Positions 35,512-45,082 of a stretch of DNA of 62,808 bases are shown here, in pieces (within the stretch, counting starts at the first letter, position 1; each line of letters starts with the position of its first letter). The stretch comes from an uncultured Alphaproteobacteria bacterium. Its GTDB lineage: Bacteria > Pseudomonadota > Alphaproteobacteria > RF32 > CAG-239. The DNA lies in the NCBI GenBank assembly GCA_944391705.1, contig CALXUN010000008.1, positions 1 through 62,808 on the forward strand. Reading direction: 5' to 3'. The position numbers were made by a program, and so were the translations under genes. The notes beneath the pieces were generated by a model, which did not search any database, was not told where the DNA came from, and saw only the letters and a list, made by a program, of their open reading frames with translations.

Positions 35512-36192
35512 ATGTCAACAATTCTCGGCTACTCATCAGAGCTTTATTTTCTTGATCCGCAGGATATTATCGCCCTGGCAGATACACCGCCGGAAAAAGC
35601 AAGGCTTGTTACCTGTCCGGATGAGATTGTCATATTTATGGGAAACGCGGCGCTCTCAAATGCCGATACGCTCGTCTGCGGCCGTGAAAGCGTGCAGAAA
35701 GCCATTGATGAAAAAACAGATTATATTCCGGTGCGTTTTGTATTCACACCGACCATAAATCCTTGGAATTTACTGCCGATATTTTTCAAAAAGCTTCGCC
35801 AGCCGTTTAAGTTTACCAATCAAAACGTTTATCACACAACGCTGGCGCACTTGCGCGCATTACACATCGAACGCGGTTTTCGTAACGCTCAAAATGCATA
35901 TATTATGTCAAAACGCTGGCAGATATCGCCAGAAGAGCGCATACGTCGTTACCAGGAACTTTCAAAATCCCTGACCGAAAAAGGTTTTGATGATAAATTT
36001 CCGATTGCCGTCATGTTCTGCCGCCGCTGCGGTATAAAAGACTGTGTTGATGACGGCCATCATCGTATTGGTATCTGTACGGAACACCATATTGAACGGA
36101 TTGCCGTTAATTTCAAAGCTGCCGGCGCTTTACCGTACGGATTGCAAAAAATCGGGCTGAAATTCTTAAATTTCTTTACCAAATGCCCTTAG
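35512..36192 (+). CDS. Hypothetical protein with a ParB/DUF1015-like DGHHR motif
   Basis: 226 residues from ATG 35512 (a TTG three bases earlier is less likely). Not securely recognised. The C-terminal part reads FPIAVMFCRRCGIKDCVDDGHHRIGIC, and DGHHR recalls the ParB-like nuclease fold of small-molecule kinases and DUF1015 proteins. CRRCGIKDC adds three Cys in a possible metal site. The N-terminal half (YSSELYFLDPQDIIAL, VCGRESVQKAIDE) is unassigned. It overlaps nothing and is convergent with bcp by four bases. Confidence 0.6.
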   Translation: MSTILGYSSELYFLDPQDIIALADTPPEKARLVTCPDEIVIFMGNAALSNADTLVCGRESVQKAIDEKTDYIPVRFVFTPTINPWNLLPIFFKKLRQPFKFTNQNVYHTTLAHLRALHIERGFRNAQNAYIMSKRWQISPEERIRRYQELSKSLTEKGFDDKFPIAVMFCRRCGIKDCVDDGHHRIGICTEHHIERIAVNFKAAGALPYGLQKIGLKFLNFFTKCP

Positions 36193-36195
36193 CCA

Positions 36196-36645
36196 TCAGC
36201 CTAAAAAGCGCATAATCTCGTCGACATGGCCGGGAACCTTGACTTTACGCCATTGTTTGATAATTTTTCCACCTTCATCAAAAATGAAAGTTGAGCGCTC
36301 AATTCCCATATATTTGCGTCCGTACATGGATTTTTCGACCCATACGCCGAAAGCTTCAGCCAGTAAATGTTCCGGATCAGATAATAAAATAAAGTTCAAA
36401 TCTTGCTGTTCTCTGAAACGCCGATGGCTTTTAATACTGTCCGGACTGACACCGATAACAACGGCTTTTCCGGCCAGACGATTAAAATTATCCCTGAAGT
36501 CGCAGGCCTCACGAGTACAGCCGGAAGTGTTATCTTTAGGATAAAAATATAACACCACCTTTTTTGAGGCAAAATCGGCAAGGCGGTAAGTTTGTTCATT
36601 TCCCTGGTTGTCCAATCCTTGTAAAACAATATCTTCCATATTCAT
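36196..36645 (-). CDS. bcp: Thioredoxin-dependent thiol peroxidase (peroxiredoxin BCP)
   Basis: Reduces hydroperoxides with thioredoxin as donor. 149 residues, normal. FYPKDNTSGCTREACDFRDNF holds the peroxidatic Cys and the resolving Cys five residues on, the atypical 2-Cys arrangement of BCP. GVSPDSIKSHRRF and the W-R-KVPGHVDE tail are typical. AAGGAGA lies six bases before the ATG at 36645, overlapping the end of yejF, so the two are co-transcribed. Confidence 0.94.
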   Translation of the reverse strand: MNMEDIVLQGLDNQGNEQTYRLADFASKKVVLYFYPKDNTSGCTREACDFRDNFNRLAGKAVVIGVSPDSIKSHRRFREQQDLNFILLSDPEHLLAEAFGVWVEKSMYGRKYMGIERSTFIFDEGGKIIKQWRKVKVPGHVDEIMRFLG

Positions 36646-36646
36646 T

Positions 36647-38245
36647 TCATTCTCCTTTTTTTATCTCTCTGACAGGCAAAGCTGCCTTAATTAACAATTT
36701 TGTATACTCTTCTTGCGGATTTTTGAAAATTTCTTTAGCCGGGCCGATTTCTACAATCCGGCCGTCTTTCATAACCGCCACATTATCTGCCAGAGCCCTG
36801 ACCACCCGCATATCGTGTGAAATAAAGACATATGCCGTTTGAAATTTTTTCTGCAGTTTCTTCAGCAGCTCTAAAATTTGTGCCTGTACCGTCACATCCA
36901 AAGCGGATGTCGGTTCATCCAGAACGACAATTTCCGGATTAAGAATAAGCGCCCGGGCAATGGCAATTCTTTGCCGCTGCCCGCCGGAAAATTCGTGCGG
37001 ATACTTATATAAGTCACTTGCCGACAACCCGGTTTCTTCCAGCATTTTTTGCACTTTTTGTTTAATTTCCGCTGTTTTTAATTCCGGAAAATGCACTTTC
37101 AACCCCTCGCCCACAATTTGCAGCACATTTAAACGCGGGTTAAGCGAATTATAAGGATCTTGAAACACAATCTGAACTTTTCGGCGGAATTCTTTGTTTT
37201 GGCAAGGATTTTTCCATATAAAATGCCCTTGATATTTGATTAAATCAGCCAAAGCCAAACCGAGCGTTGTCTTTCCCGATCCGCTTTCACCGACCAGAGC
37301 CAGAGTTTCACCCCGGCAAACTTTAAAAGAAACATGGTTGACGGCATATAGTTTTTTAATTACCCTGCCCCAAAAGTTCTTTTTTAATGAAAAAGAAACG
37401 GTAATGTCACAAGCTCTGACAATCTCATACTCTGTATTATTTTTATTTTCTTTCAATGGAAAAAACGATTTTATTAAAGTTTTTGTATAAGCATTTTCCG
37501 GGTTTGAAAATATGTTTTGTACCGTATTTTGTTCCACAACCTTTCCCTGATACATAACCAATACCCGGTCGGCAATCCGGCGGATTAAGTATAAATCATG
37601 ACTGATAAAAATAATTGCCATGTTAAGCTTGGCTTTTAATTTCAAAAGCAAATCAATAATTTGTTCCTGAATGGTAACATCCAAGGCCGTTGTCGGTTCA
37701 TCGGCAATCAGAATTTCCGGGTTGTTGGCAATTGCCATGGCAATCATAACCCGCTGCCTTTGTCCGCCGGAAAGTTCAAACGGGAAAGCCCGGTACCGCC
37801 GTGCCGGATTTTTAATACCAACGGTCTTTAACAATCGCAGCGCCCGGATACGGGCCTTTTTAAGATCCATATTCTGATGAAGCATAATTGTTTCGGCCAC
37901 CTGATCACCAATCCGGTGTAGCGGATTTAACGATGACATCGGTTCCTGGAATACAAATCCGATTTTTCCGCCGCGGACTTCACGTAGCGTCTTAACATCT
38001 GCATTGATAAGCTCCTTGCCGCAAAGCTTTACGGATGCCCCCTGATTATGAAAAGCTTTCGGATATGGCAGCAATCCGGGAATTGACAAGGCCGTTACCG
38101 ACTTTCCGGAACCGCTTTCCCCGACAATGCCCAAGACTTCACCGGCCTGAAGCGAAAAAGACACATTTTCCGCCGCCACAAAAACATTATTTCCGTTGCG
38201 AAAACAAACCGATAAATTTTTTACTTCCAGCAAAGGTTTTCTCAT
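36647..38245 (-). CDS. yejF: Dual ATPase subunit of a peptide ABC importer (YejF-like)
   Basis: 532 residues with two complete ABC ATPase halves. First half: Walker A GESGSGKSVTALS, signature LSGGQRQRVMIAMA, Walker B ILIADEPTTALD. Second half, starting near residue 290: GESGSGKTTLGL, FSGGQRQRIAIARAL, IVVLDEPTSALD. This single-chain double ATPase is typical of Yej and Opp-like systems, importing peptides such as microcin C in E. coli. It overlaps yejE by four bases. No substrate-binding protein or YejB permease is in the window. Confidence 0.9.
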   Translation of the reverse strand: MRKPLLEVKNLSVCFRNGNNVFVAAENVSFSLQAGEVLGIVGESGSGKSVTALSIPGLLPYPKAFHNQGASVKLCGKELINADVKTLREVRGGKIGFVFQEPMSSLNPLHRIGDQVAETIMLHQNMDLKKARIRALRLLKTVGIKNPARRYRAFPFELSGGQRQRVMIAMAIANNPEILIADEPTTALDVTIQEQIIDLLLKLKAKLNMAIIFISHDLYLIRRIADRVLVMYQGKVVEQNTVQNIFSNPENAYTKTLIKSFFPLKENKNNTEYEIVRACDITVSFSLKKNFWGRVIKKLYAVNHVSFKVCRGETLALVGESGSGKTTLGLALADLIKYQGHFIWKNPCQNKEFRRKVQIVFQDPYNSLNPRLNVLQIVGEGLKVHFPELKTAEIKQKVQKMLEETGLSASDLYKYPHEFSGGQRQRIAIARALILNPEIVVLDEPTSALDVTVQAQILELLKKLQKKFQTAYVFISHDMRVVRALADNVAVMKDGRIVEIGPAKEIFKNPQEEYTKLLIKAALPVREIKKGE

Positions 38246-39258
38246 CGGCTTTTCCTTGTATCAAAAGCATCACGCACACCTTCACCGATAAAAATGAGCA
38301 TGGTAAGCAAACCGGATAAGACAATAAAAATCGTTATCCCGATCCACGGAGCCTGCAAGTTATCTTTACCCTGCCGCACCAAATCGCCTAAAGAAGGGTA
38401 TTCTCCGGACAGACCCAGACCTAAAAAATCAAGCGATGTCAGGGCAACGATAGATTCTGACAGAATAAACGGAATAAACGTAACGCTTGTTACCAGCGCA
38501 TTGGGCAGAATGTGGCGGAAAATTATCCTGAAATTGCCCACGCCCAGCGCTTTTGCCGCCGTTACATATTCAAAATTACGGGTTCTTAAAAATTCGGCAC
38601 GCACCATTGCCGTTAAAGACGTCCATGAAAACAACATTAAAATAAGGAGAATTGTCCAGAATGTAGGCAGAAAAACACTGGCAACGATAATTAAAATAAA
38701 CAGCTGCGGCAAAGATTCCCAAATTTCAATAAAACGCTGTAAAATTATATCGGTTTTTCCGCCGAAATATCCTTGAACGGCACCGACAACAATGCCGATA
38801 AACGAAGAGCATAATGTCAGCAAAAAGGCAAAAATCACCGAAAGACGAATACCGTATAAAATTCTGGCAACAATATCCCTGCCCTCATCGTCGGTGCCGA
38901 GCCAGTGGCGCCTGTCAGGAGCAGATGGTGCCGGCGAATCAATTTCATAATCAACCGTATTATAAGAAAAAGGGATAAGCGGCATCAGCATCCAGCCTTC
39001 ACGGTTAATGTTCTGTACAATATACGGATCTTTATAATCCGCAGGCGTCGGAAAATCCCCGCCCCAGAAGGCGTCGGTATAAGTTTTAAAAACCGGAAAA
39101 TAAAATTCACCCTTATATTTAACAATCAACGGCCGGTCGTTAGCCAAAAGCTCTGAAAACAAAGACAGGACAAATATACTTAAAAAAAGAACGGCTGCCG
39201 TCATTGCACGGCGGTTTTTCTTAAAAGCCCGGAATCTGTTTTCCCAAACCGGATTCAT
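38242..39258 (-). CDS. yejE: Peptide ABC transporter permease (YejE-like)
   Basis: 338 residues. The first helix (AMTAAVLFLSIFVLSLFSEL) is followed by a long periplasmic loop with DRPLIVKYKGEFYFPVF and PDRRHWLGTDDEGRDIVARILYG, highly typical of YejE. The rest is a DppC-type permease with the EAA-like loop AAKALGVGNFRIIFRHILPN. Forms the channel with YejB, which is not here. It overlaps the gene upstream by four bases, which is not yejB but a sulfatase-fold membrane protein. Confidence 0.9.
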   Translation of the reverse strand: MNPVWENRFRAFKKNRRAMTAAVLFLSIFVLSLFSELLANDRPLIVKYKGEFYFPVFKTYTDAFWGGDFPTPADYKDPYIVQNINREGWMLMPLIPFSYNTVDYEIDSPAPSAPDRRHWLGTDDEGRDIVARILYGIRLSVIFAFLLTLCSSFIGIVVGAVQGYFGGKTDIILQRFIEIWESLPQLFILIIVASVFLPTFWTILLILMLFSWTSLTAMVRAEFLRTRNFEYVTAAKALGVGNFRIIFRHILPNALVTSVTFIPFILSESIVALTSLDFLGLGLSGEYPSLGDLVRQGKDNLQAPWIGITIFIVLSGLLTMLIFIGEGVRDAFDTRKSR

Positions 39259-41252
39259 GGCAGAGCCTTATTTAATTGTAAAGTTTCATTTTGTAAATCC
39301 GGCGTATCGCTGTTATGTGTATTAACCTGTTCGGCCTGATGTCCTTTTTTGATAACGTCGACCGGATCCAAAAGTTTCATATTGTTAATCGTATACCAGC
39401 GGGCATACCAATCATCAAAAATTTCAACATCGTTTTTAAGTTGGGCTTCCGAAACATCAAGCAAAGACAAACGATTCACAAGATCGTCTTTTAAGCTTTG
39501 GTGAATATTGATACCGTTCAAGCCTTCACAAACCTTGTCTTTATACAAATAATGACGGACAATACTGTCGGATTCACATATATCATTTTGGAAAACACTT
39601 GTTTTATTAACCGGTGATTTGACCGCCAGAGTAACCAGTTTTCTGTAAACAAAATCATCAACAAAATTTTCGTATGCTTTAGATTTGAAATTATTGATAC
39701 TGGACATTCCTTCAACAATAATGACGGCTTTATCAAGCAGTTTCTCTTTATCCAAACGGTCGAGAAATTCCTGAAGCTTACCAAACAGACACTTGGTCTG
39801 GTCATAATAAGCCCTTTGTTTTAAGAGCGTATTGTCGGCTTTAACCCAGGGCATATTTTCCATATTGATCCATTCATGCCGTGGTTTGATTTGGCAAAAC
39901 TCATCATATATAAACATATCCGAAGGGATGTCAGCATAAACAAAGTAAGCCTGGCGCCCTTTGTCAGCAATAATATTGTCTCCCAGCACTTTAAAAGTTT
40001 CCATGGAATTGATAACATACAAATTGTTATAATTAATACCGACCAGAGGCATATTGTCAGGCTCGCCGAAAATCCTTAAAAACTGATAAACCGTTGACAT
40101 GTCGCTAAACAGTTTCATGCTGGAAAACCATTCCAGTAACAGCATCTGGGAACGGTCAAACTGACTCATATTCATACTGTACAAATTAATCGGCCGGTTA
40201 AGTTTTTCTATGCAGCGGTCAACGTTAAACATATGATTTTTATGACATAAGTCAAACCCTCTCGATTTATAAGCCGAAATTTTATACCCGGCTTTACGGA
40301 ATGTATCAAACATCTGATTGTCTTTAAGGAAGATATATTCATCGTTAACATTAAAGAACTTCCAGTATTTATAAAGCATCATGGTATCCATAATATGCTT
40401 TTGCGGGGCATCATCACTGAACAAATTAACTGAACGAACCATATTCATAAAGTAATTATCATCCTGGATATAGGCATTGCCAAAAACCTCAAAATTATTT
40501 TTGGCATAAAAACCCGTCATCAGTTTTCCGGTATCTTTAGCCTCAGTTGCTGCCTGAGTACTAAAATATTTATATGAAGGCAAATTCGGCAGCATAATAT
40601 AAACAAATTTTTCTCCGTGTTCATCGGCATTATTTTTAATTTGCGACTGGTATAATTCGATAAAATCATGCTGATTGCGGCTATTATTAAATCCCTGGCG
40701 CAAAATACCGGCAAAGGCAATCATAAAAAGCAATACATACACGGAAAGAAAAATTAAATTAGCGCTAAATAAGAACCATAAAACAAGCAATGCCAGTATC
40801 ACGGCAATAATTGTTGATGAGTGGGAATAGAGAAATCCCGGAGCAGAACCTAAAAAGGATCTGAGATAATCGCCTAAAAAACTGTTATAATCAAATTGGG
40901 CAAATTGATTAAACAGCACGCTCACAAACCAACCAGTTACCAGAGCGCAAATAATATTCTGAGCCCATTGTGAAAAAGATGCCAATATCATGATAACCGA
41001 AGATATCGCCAACAAAAATCCCAAAAGCCCCAACAACTCCGGAGATAAGAAATATTCTCCGCCGTAAATATTGAGGTTTCCGGAATCGGTAAACAAAACC
41101 AAATCAATAGCCATCAGAGTAAAAATATAGATAATTTTTAAAATCGTACTGATAACCAAGGCCGAAATTTTAATTTTTTTTGAAACCTTGCGCCCTCTGA
41201 AAAAACGACCGCTTTCAAATGTCAAAGGAGCTCTGAAATGACGATTATACAT
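39255..41252 (-). CDS. Five-TM membrane protein with a degenerate sulfatase-fold domain
   Basis: About 665 residues from ATG 41252. Five hydrophobic helices occupy residues 25 to 190 (TILKIIYIFTLMAIDLVLF, LLGLLGFLLAISSVIMILASF, IICALVTGWFVSVLF, TIIAVILALLVLWFLF, FLSVYVLLFMIAFAGIL). A large periplasmic domain resembling the alkaline-phosphatase/LTA-synthase fold follows (FVYIMLPNLPSYKYF; YFVYADIPSDMFIYDEFC; LFGKLQEFLDRLDKEKLLDKAVIIVEGMSS). In active enzymes the last segment ends in DHG; here it is EGM, so catalysis is doubtful. Five helices plus an inactive sulfatase domain is the plan of YejM/PbgA, which controls lipopolysaccharide supply. Homology to it is a guess. Coupled to yejE. Confidence 0.65.
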   Translation of the reverse strand: MYNRHFRAPLTFESGRFFRGRKVSKKIKISALVISTILKIIYIFTLMAIDLVLFTDSGNLNIYGGEYFLSPELLGLLGFLLAISSVIMILASFSQWAQNIICALVTGWFVSVLFNQFAQFDYNSFLGDYLRSFLGSAPGFLYSHSSTIIAVILALLVLWFLFSANLIFLSVYVLLFMIAFAGILRQGFNNSRNQHDFIELYQSQIKNNADEHGEKFVYIMLPNLPSYKYFSTQAATEAKDTGKLMTGFYAKNNFEVFGNAYIQDDNYFMNMVRSVNLFSDDAPQKHIMDTMMLYKYWKFFNVNDEYIFLKDNQMFDTFRKAGYKISAYKSRGFDLCHKNHMFNVDRCIEKLNRPINLYSMNMSQFDRSQMLLLEWFSSMKLFSDMSTVYQFLRIFGEPDNMPLVGINYNNLYVINSMETFKVLGDNIIADKGRQAYFVYADIPSDMFIYDEFCQIKPRHEWINMENMPWVKADNTLLKQRAYYDQTKCLFGKLQEFLDRLDKEKLLDKAVIIVEGMSSINNFKSKAYENFVDDFVYRKLVTLAVKSPVNKTSVFQNDICESDSIVRHYLYKDKVCEGLNGINIHQSLKDDLVNRLSLLDVSEAQLKNDVEIFDDWYARWYTINNMKLLDPVDVIKKGHQAEQVNTHNSDTPDLQNETLQLNKALP

Positions 41253-41373
41253 AATTTTGAAAACCTTTTTAATTCTGAGTTGTATGACATAAAGATTATT
41301 TAAAAGTGGCCGGGATAACAAGATTTTCTCCCAACCTATCCACATCTAAAAACGAATCTTAACAATCGTAAAA

Positions 41374-41402
41374 AAAAGCAGAGCCGTAAAAACTCTGCTT
41401 TT
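41374..41402 (-). terminator. Terminator of rpsD
   Basis: AAAAGCAGAG / CTCTGCTTTT, 10 bp, immediately downstream of rpsD, with a T-run on the minus strand. Confidence 0.85.
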
Positions 41403-41421
41403 AGAAAAAATTTTGAAACGA

Positions 41422-42036
41422 TTATCTGGAGTAAAACTCGATAACCAGATTCGGTTCCATCAATGCAGCATACGGAACATCGTCAAATTTCGGCACAAAA
41501 GTATATTTAGCCGACATTTTCTTATTATCAACTTCCAAATAAGACGGTGTTTCGCGGCTCTGTGATTCAAGAGCAGCCACAACCATTGCCATTGATTTGG
41601 ATTTTTCACGAACCTCAATCACATCTCCGACCTTAACCATATAGGAAGGAATGTTAACTTTTTTGCCGTTAACGGTAACATGACCGTGGTTAACAAACTG
41701 ACGAGCAGCAAAAACCGTCGGAACAAATTTTGATTTATATACCAGATTGTCCAGGCGGGATTCCAAAAGTCCGACCAGGTTTTCGGCAGCATCGCCTGAA
41801 CGACGGATAGCTTCAACATAATATTTGTGGAACTGTTTTTCCGAAATATTGCCGTAATAGGTCTTCATTTTCTGTTTGGCATACAGCTGTTCGCCGTAGT
41901 CGGTTGTTTTCTTTCTTCTCTGGCCATGCTGTCCCGGTGCATAATTTCTTTTTTCAATCGGGCTGTTGGCATCACCCCACAAATTGACGCCGTAACGACG
42001 GCTCGGTTTTTTCTTTGCAGAAACAATACTTTTCAT
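41422..42036 (-). CDS. rpsD: 30S ribosomal protein S4
   Basis: 16S rRNA-binding assembly-initiation protein. About 204 residues from ATG 42036 (AAGGA ten bases before; the frame's first codon is a TTG at 42045). [22 protein letters not shown] and the S4 RNA-binding domain ([35 protein letters not shown]) are present. It is monocistronic, with a terminator and its own 190-bp upstream gap. It has no zinc-binding cysteines, as in most Gram-negative S4. Confidence 0.97.
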   Translation of the reverse strand: MKSIVSAKKKPSRRYGVNLWGDANSPIEKRNYAPGQHGQRRKKTTDYGEQLYAKQKMKTYYGNISEKQFHKYYVEAIRRSGDAAENLVGLLESRLDNLVYKSKFVPTVFAARQFVNHGHVTVNGKKVNIPSYMVKVGDVIEVREKSKSMAMVVAALESQSRETPSYLEVDNKKMSAKYTFVPKFDDVPYAALMEPNLVIEFYSR

Positions 42037-42229
42037 TAAAATCAATCCTTTTATTAAATTAACACATTATTGTCCCGGTAGTTTTAAACATAAATTTAAA
42101 ACGGGATAAAATATCCGCCTCCCCGGAAGTGGCATCAAGTTATTACAAAACAAAATAAAATTCAAGTAAAATTTTAAAATAAAACTGGATTTTCTTTAAA
42201 ATAGCCATACAATATGCGCGGAGGGCAAA

Positions 42230-43954
42230 ATGTCTTATGATTTGATGTTCCGAAAAGCCAATGAATTATATATGGATGGTGCTTTAAACCAGGCAGAGCA
42301 ATTATACCGCCGCATTTTGGAAACAGCGCCCGAAAACCCGGATGTTTTAAATATGCTGGGGCTTGTGGCCGAAGCTAAAGGACTGCCGGCTGAAGCCGTT
42401 GACTGTTTTTATAAGGCTTTAAAATTCTCTTCCCACCATCTGCCTTTATATTTTAACCTTGCGGTTTCTTTAACTTCTGCCGGACGTTTGAAGGAAGCCG
42501 CCGATGCTTACGGACATGTTCTGGCCATGAACGATGAACTTAAAGAAGCACACAATAATCTGGGCGGTGTTTATGAAAAACTTGGAATTCCGGACAAGGC
42601 CGCCGAAGAATATAAAAAAGCGCTCAATATAGATGAAAACTATCTTGAAGCTGCCGTTAATCTGGCGGCATTAAAAAAAAATACCGAAACCCTTAAACAA
42701 TTATCCGAAAAGCACCCCGAAACTTCCCTGCCCCTTTATTATCTTTCCCGCATAGAAAGGCAAAGCGGAAATCTTCAAAACGCAAATAAATACATAAAAG
42801 AAGCCGTTGAAAAGGAAGATGCAACAGATGAAGTGTTCTTAACTGCCGGTGAGATATTTTTGGAAACCGGCAACCGGACGGAGGCTCTGAATGCTTTCCG
42901 AAACACTCTCAAATTAAATCCGAGATGTGTTCCGGCTTTGGTTAACTTAGGCACCTTAACCGATAATGAAGAAATGCTTAAGAATGCTCTGAATCTGGAG
43001 CCGGATAATGCCGAAGCCCGCGCAAATTATGCCGATTTGCTTTACAAGCAGAAGCGAACGCTTGAGGCTTTGGAAGAATACCATAAAGCCGTCATATTAA
43101 AGCCTGATATGCCGCAATTAAGCAATAATCTTGCGCTGATATTAAAAGATAACGGCGAATATGAACAGGCTCTGGATTTATTTTTGGATGCATATTTTAA
43201 AAATCCGCAAATTACGGATTTTTCCGTTAATGTCGCAGAAACTCTGGTGTTATTACACCATCAAGCGCCCGAACAGGCGTTAAAGATTGCCCAAAGCTGG
43301 GCTAAAGCCGCTCCGGACAATCCCTTTGCCGTTCACACATTTAATGCCTTCTCGGGTAAAGATTCAGAGAAAACCGATGCAGATTATGCCAAAGCGTTGT
43401 TTGATGCTTTTGCCGGTACTTATAATGAAACCATGAAAAACATTAAGTACGGCGTGCTGGACAAGATAGAAGAACTGGGTATCCCTTTTATCGGCAAAAT
43501 TCTGGATTTAGGCTGCGGCACAGGTCTTGCCGGGCAGAAATTCCACACGGCAAAAAACACCTTTATCGGAGTGGATATTTCGCAAAATATGCTAAATATC
43601 GCCCGCTTAACCGGTGCATACCAACATTTGTTCTGTCAGGATATTACAAAATATCTTAAAAACAATAACTTAAAATATGATTTGGTTTTAGCTCTTGACG
43701 TGCTTAATTATCTGGAAAATTTCAATGAGCTGACAGGACTGTTAAAACCAACGCCGTTCCTGTTCACGGTCGAAAATGCCGGCCAAAATATCAAAACACA
43801 TATTCTGATGCCAAACGGACGTTATCAGTATAATCCGGATTATATTGAAAAACTTTTATATCATGGCGGTTATGACAAAATAGAACGACATGTATTGGTT
43901 TTGCGTCAGGAAAATGGCCTGGATGTTGCCGGCACCCTGTTTTTTGCCAGATGA
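42230..43954 (+). CDS. TPR-repeat protein fused to a SAM methyltransferase
   Basis: 574 residues. About eight tetratricopeptide repeats fill residues 1-380 (NELYMDGALNQAEQLYRRIL, PDVLNMLGLVAEAKG, HNNLGGVYEKLGIPDKAAEEYKKAL and later copies). A class I methyltransferase domain follows: ILDLGCGTGLAGQKF (SAM motif I), GVDISQNML, and YDLVLALDVLNYL (motif IV region). AGGGA precedes the ATG. TPR-methyltransferases of this plan are found in alphaproteobacteria near envelope or motility genes; the substrate is unknown. It converges on hydE. Confidence 0.85.
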   Translation: MSYDLMFRKANELYMDGALNQAEQLYRRILETAPENPDVLNMLGLVAEAKGLPAEAVDCFYKALKFSSHHLPLYFNLAVSLTSAGRLKEAADAYGHVLAMNDELKEAHNNLGGVYEKLGIPDKAAEEYKKALNIDENYLEAAVNLAALKKNTETLKQLSEKHPETSLPLYYLSRIERQSGNLQNANKYIKEAVEKEDATDEVFLTAGEIFLETGNRTEALNAFRNTLKLNPRCVPALVNLGTLTDNEEMLKNALNLEPDNAEARANYADLLYKQKRTLEALEEYHKAVILKPDMPQLSNNLALILKDNGEYEQALDLFLDAYFKNPQITDFSVNVAETLVLLHHQAPEQALKIAQSWAKAAPDNPFAVHTFNAFSGKDSEKTDADYAKALFDAFAGTYNETMKNIKYGVLDKIEELGIPFIGKILDLGCGTGLAGQKFHTAKNTFIGVDISQNMLNIARLTGAYQHLFCQDITKYLKNNNLKYDLVLALDVLNYLENFNELTGLLKPTPFLFTVENAGQNIKTHILMPNGRYQYNPDYIEKLLYHGGYDKIERHVLVLRQENGLDVAGTLFFAR

Positions 43955-44031
43955 TACTTGACAAAAACATGGCCGGTGATAGCTATTTTAAACAGCCTGA
44001 ATTTAAACACAAACAGCAGAAATTTTTCTTC

Positions 44032-45072
44032 TCAACGGCAATAAAATACCCGTTTGCGAAAACCCTTGTCATCTGCGATACATCGACCGACAGATGTTAT
44101 TTTGGCACGCACGTCGGCCAGTGTTTTATCAGCACTGTAATTGGTCGAAGATTTTCCGGGATAGAGCTCATAATACTGCCGGTATTCGGTTAAAGTAACA
44201 TTGGGCATAATAACATTGGCACCGGCTTGTAATGCCCTGACCTGTCCGTCCGGTGCCAGGGTTTCCATAGCCGTTGTTGCCGGAATATTAATATCCGGAA
44301 GCAGCAATCTGGTTAAGGCCATAACTTTCAAAGCCAACTCAAACTTACCGTTTTTGGCACCTTTAAGCGGCGTATCCGGATGCACGATAAGCGGACCGAT
44401 ACCAATCATATCCGCGTCAATTTGTTTGAAAAAAAGAATATCATCGGCCAAACTTTCAATAGTCTGTCCCGGAAGCCCGACCAGACACCCCGAGCCGACC
44501 TCAATTCCGGCTGAGCGTATATCTTCCAGACATTGCCGCCGCCGTTCCCAGCTCATCCCCGGATCATAACGCTCATAAAGAGCTTTGTCGGTTGTTTCTA
44601 TTCTGAGTAAAAAGCGGTCGCAACCGGCTTGTTTATATGCTTGATATTCTTCAGCCGTTTTTTCCCCGATGCTTAAAGTTAAAGCCGTATCAAGCGTTTT
44701 GATTTTCCGGATAATCGCACACATTTTGTCACAATCAAAGAACATATCCTCACCTGATTGCAACACGATGGTTTTTAACCCCATTTGCTTAACGGCATAT
44801 TCTGCCAAATTAAAAATCATGTTCTCATTAAGCCGGTAACGGGTAAGTTTTTTATTATCGCGCCTTAAACCGCAATAACAACAGTTGTTTTTACAAAAAT
44901 TTGAAAACTCTATCAATGCCCGCAAATGTACTTCATCGCCGACAAATTTATGCCGTACTCTGTCTGCCGCCGCAGAAATTGCATCAAGATTACCATCATC
45001 TTCAAGCAAGGCGATTAATTCCCCGCGCAACAAAGTATGTGTCTGTTCGGCTTTGGCAATTAATTCCTTCAT
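44032..45072 (-). CDS. hydE: [FeFe]-hydrogenase maturase HydE (radical SAM)
   Basis: Helps build the dithiomethylamine bridge of the H-cluster from a HydG-made iron-cysteine complex. 346 residues from ATG 45072, with AAAGG seven bases upstream. The SAM-cluster motif is C60-KNN-C64-CY-C67. ALIEFSNFCKNNCCYCGLR and LRIETTDKALYERYDPG are family marks. It starts 10 bases after lolD ends, so it looks like the last gene of a lolC-lolD-hydE operon. The other maturases are 36 kb away at 5.2-9.1 kb. Confidence 0.95.
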   Translation of the reverse strand: MKELIAKAEQTHTLLRGELIALLEDDGNLDAISAAADRVRHKFVGDEVHLRALIEFSNFCKNNCCYCGLRRDNKKLTRYRLNENMIFNLAEYAVKQMGLKTIVLQSGEDMFFDCDKMCAIIRKIKTLDTALTLSIGEKTAEEYQAYKQAGCDRFLLRIETTDKALYERYDPGMSWERRRQCLEDIRSAGIEVGSGCLVGLPGQTIESLADDILFFKQIDADMIGIGPLIVHPDTPLKGAKNGKFELALKVMALTRLLLPDINIPATTAMETLAPDGQVRALQAGANVIMPNVTLTEYRQYYELYPGKSSTNYSADKTLADVRAKITSVGRCIADDKGFRKRVFYCR

Positions 45073-45082
45073 CGGAAAGCCT

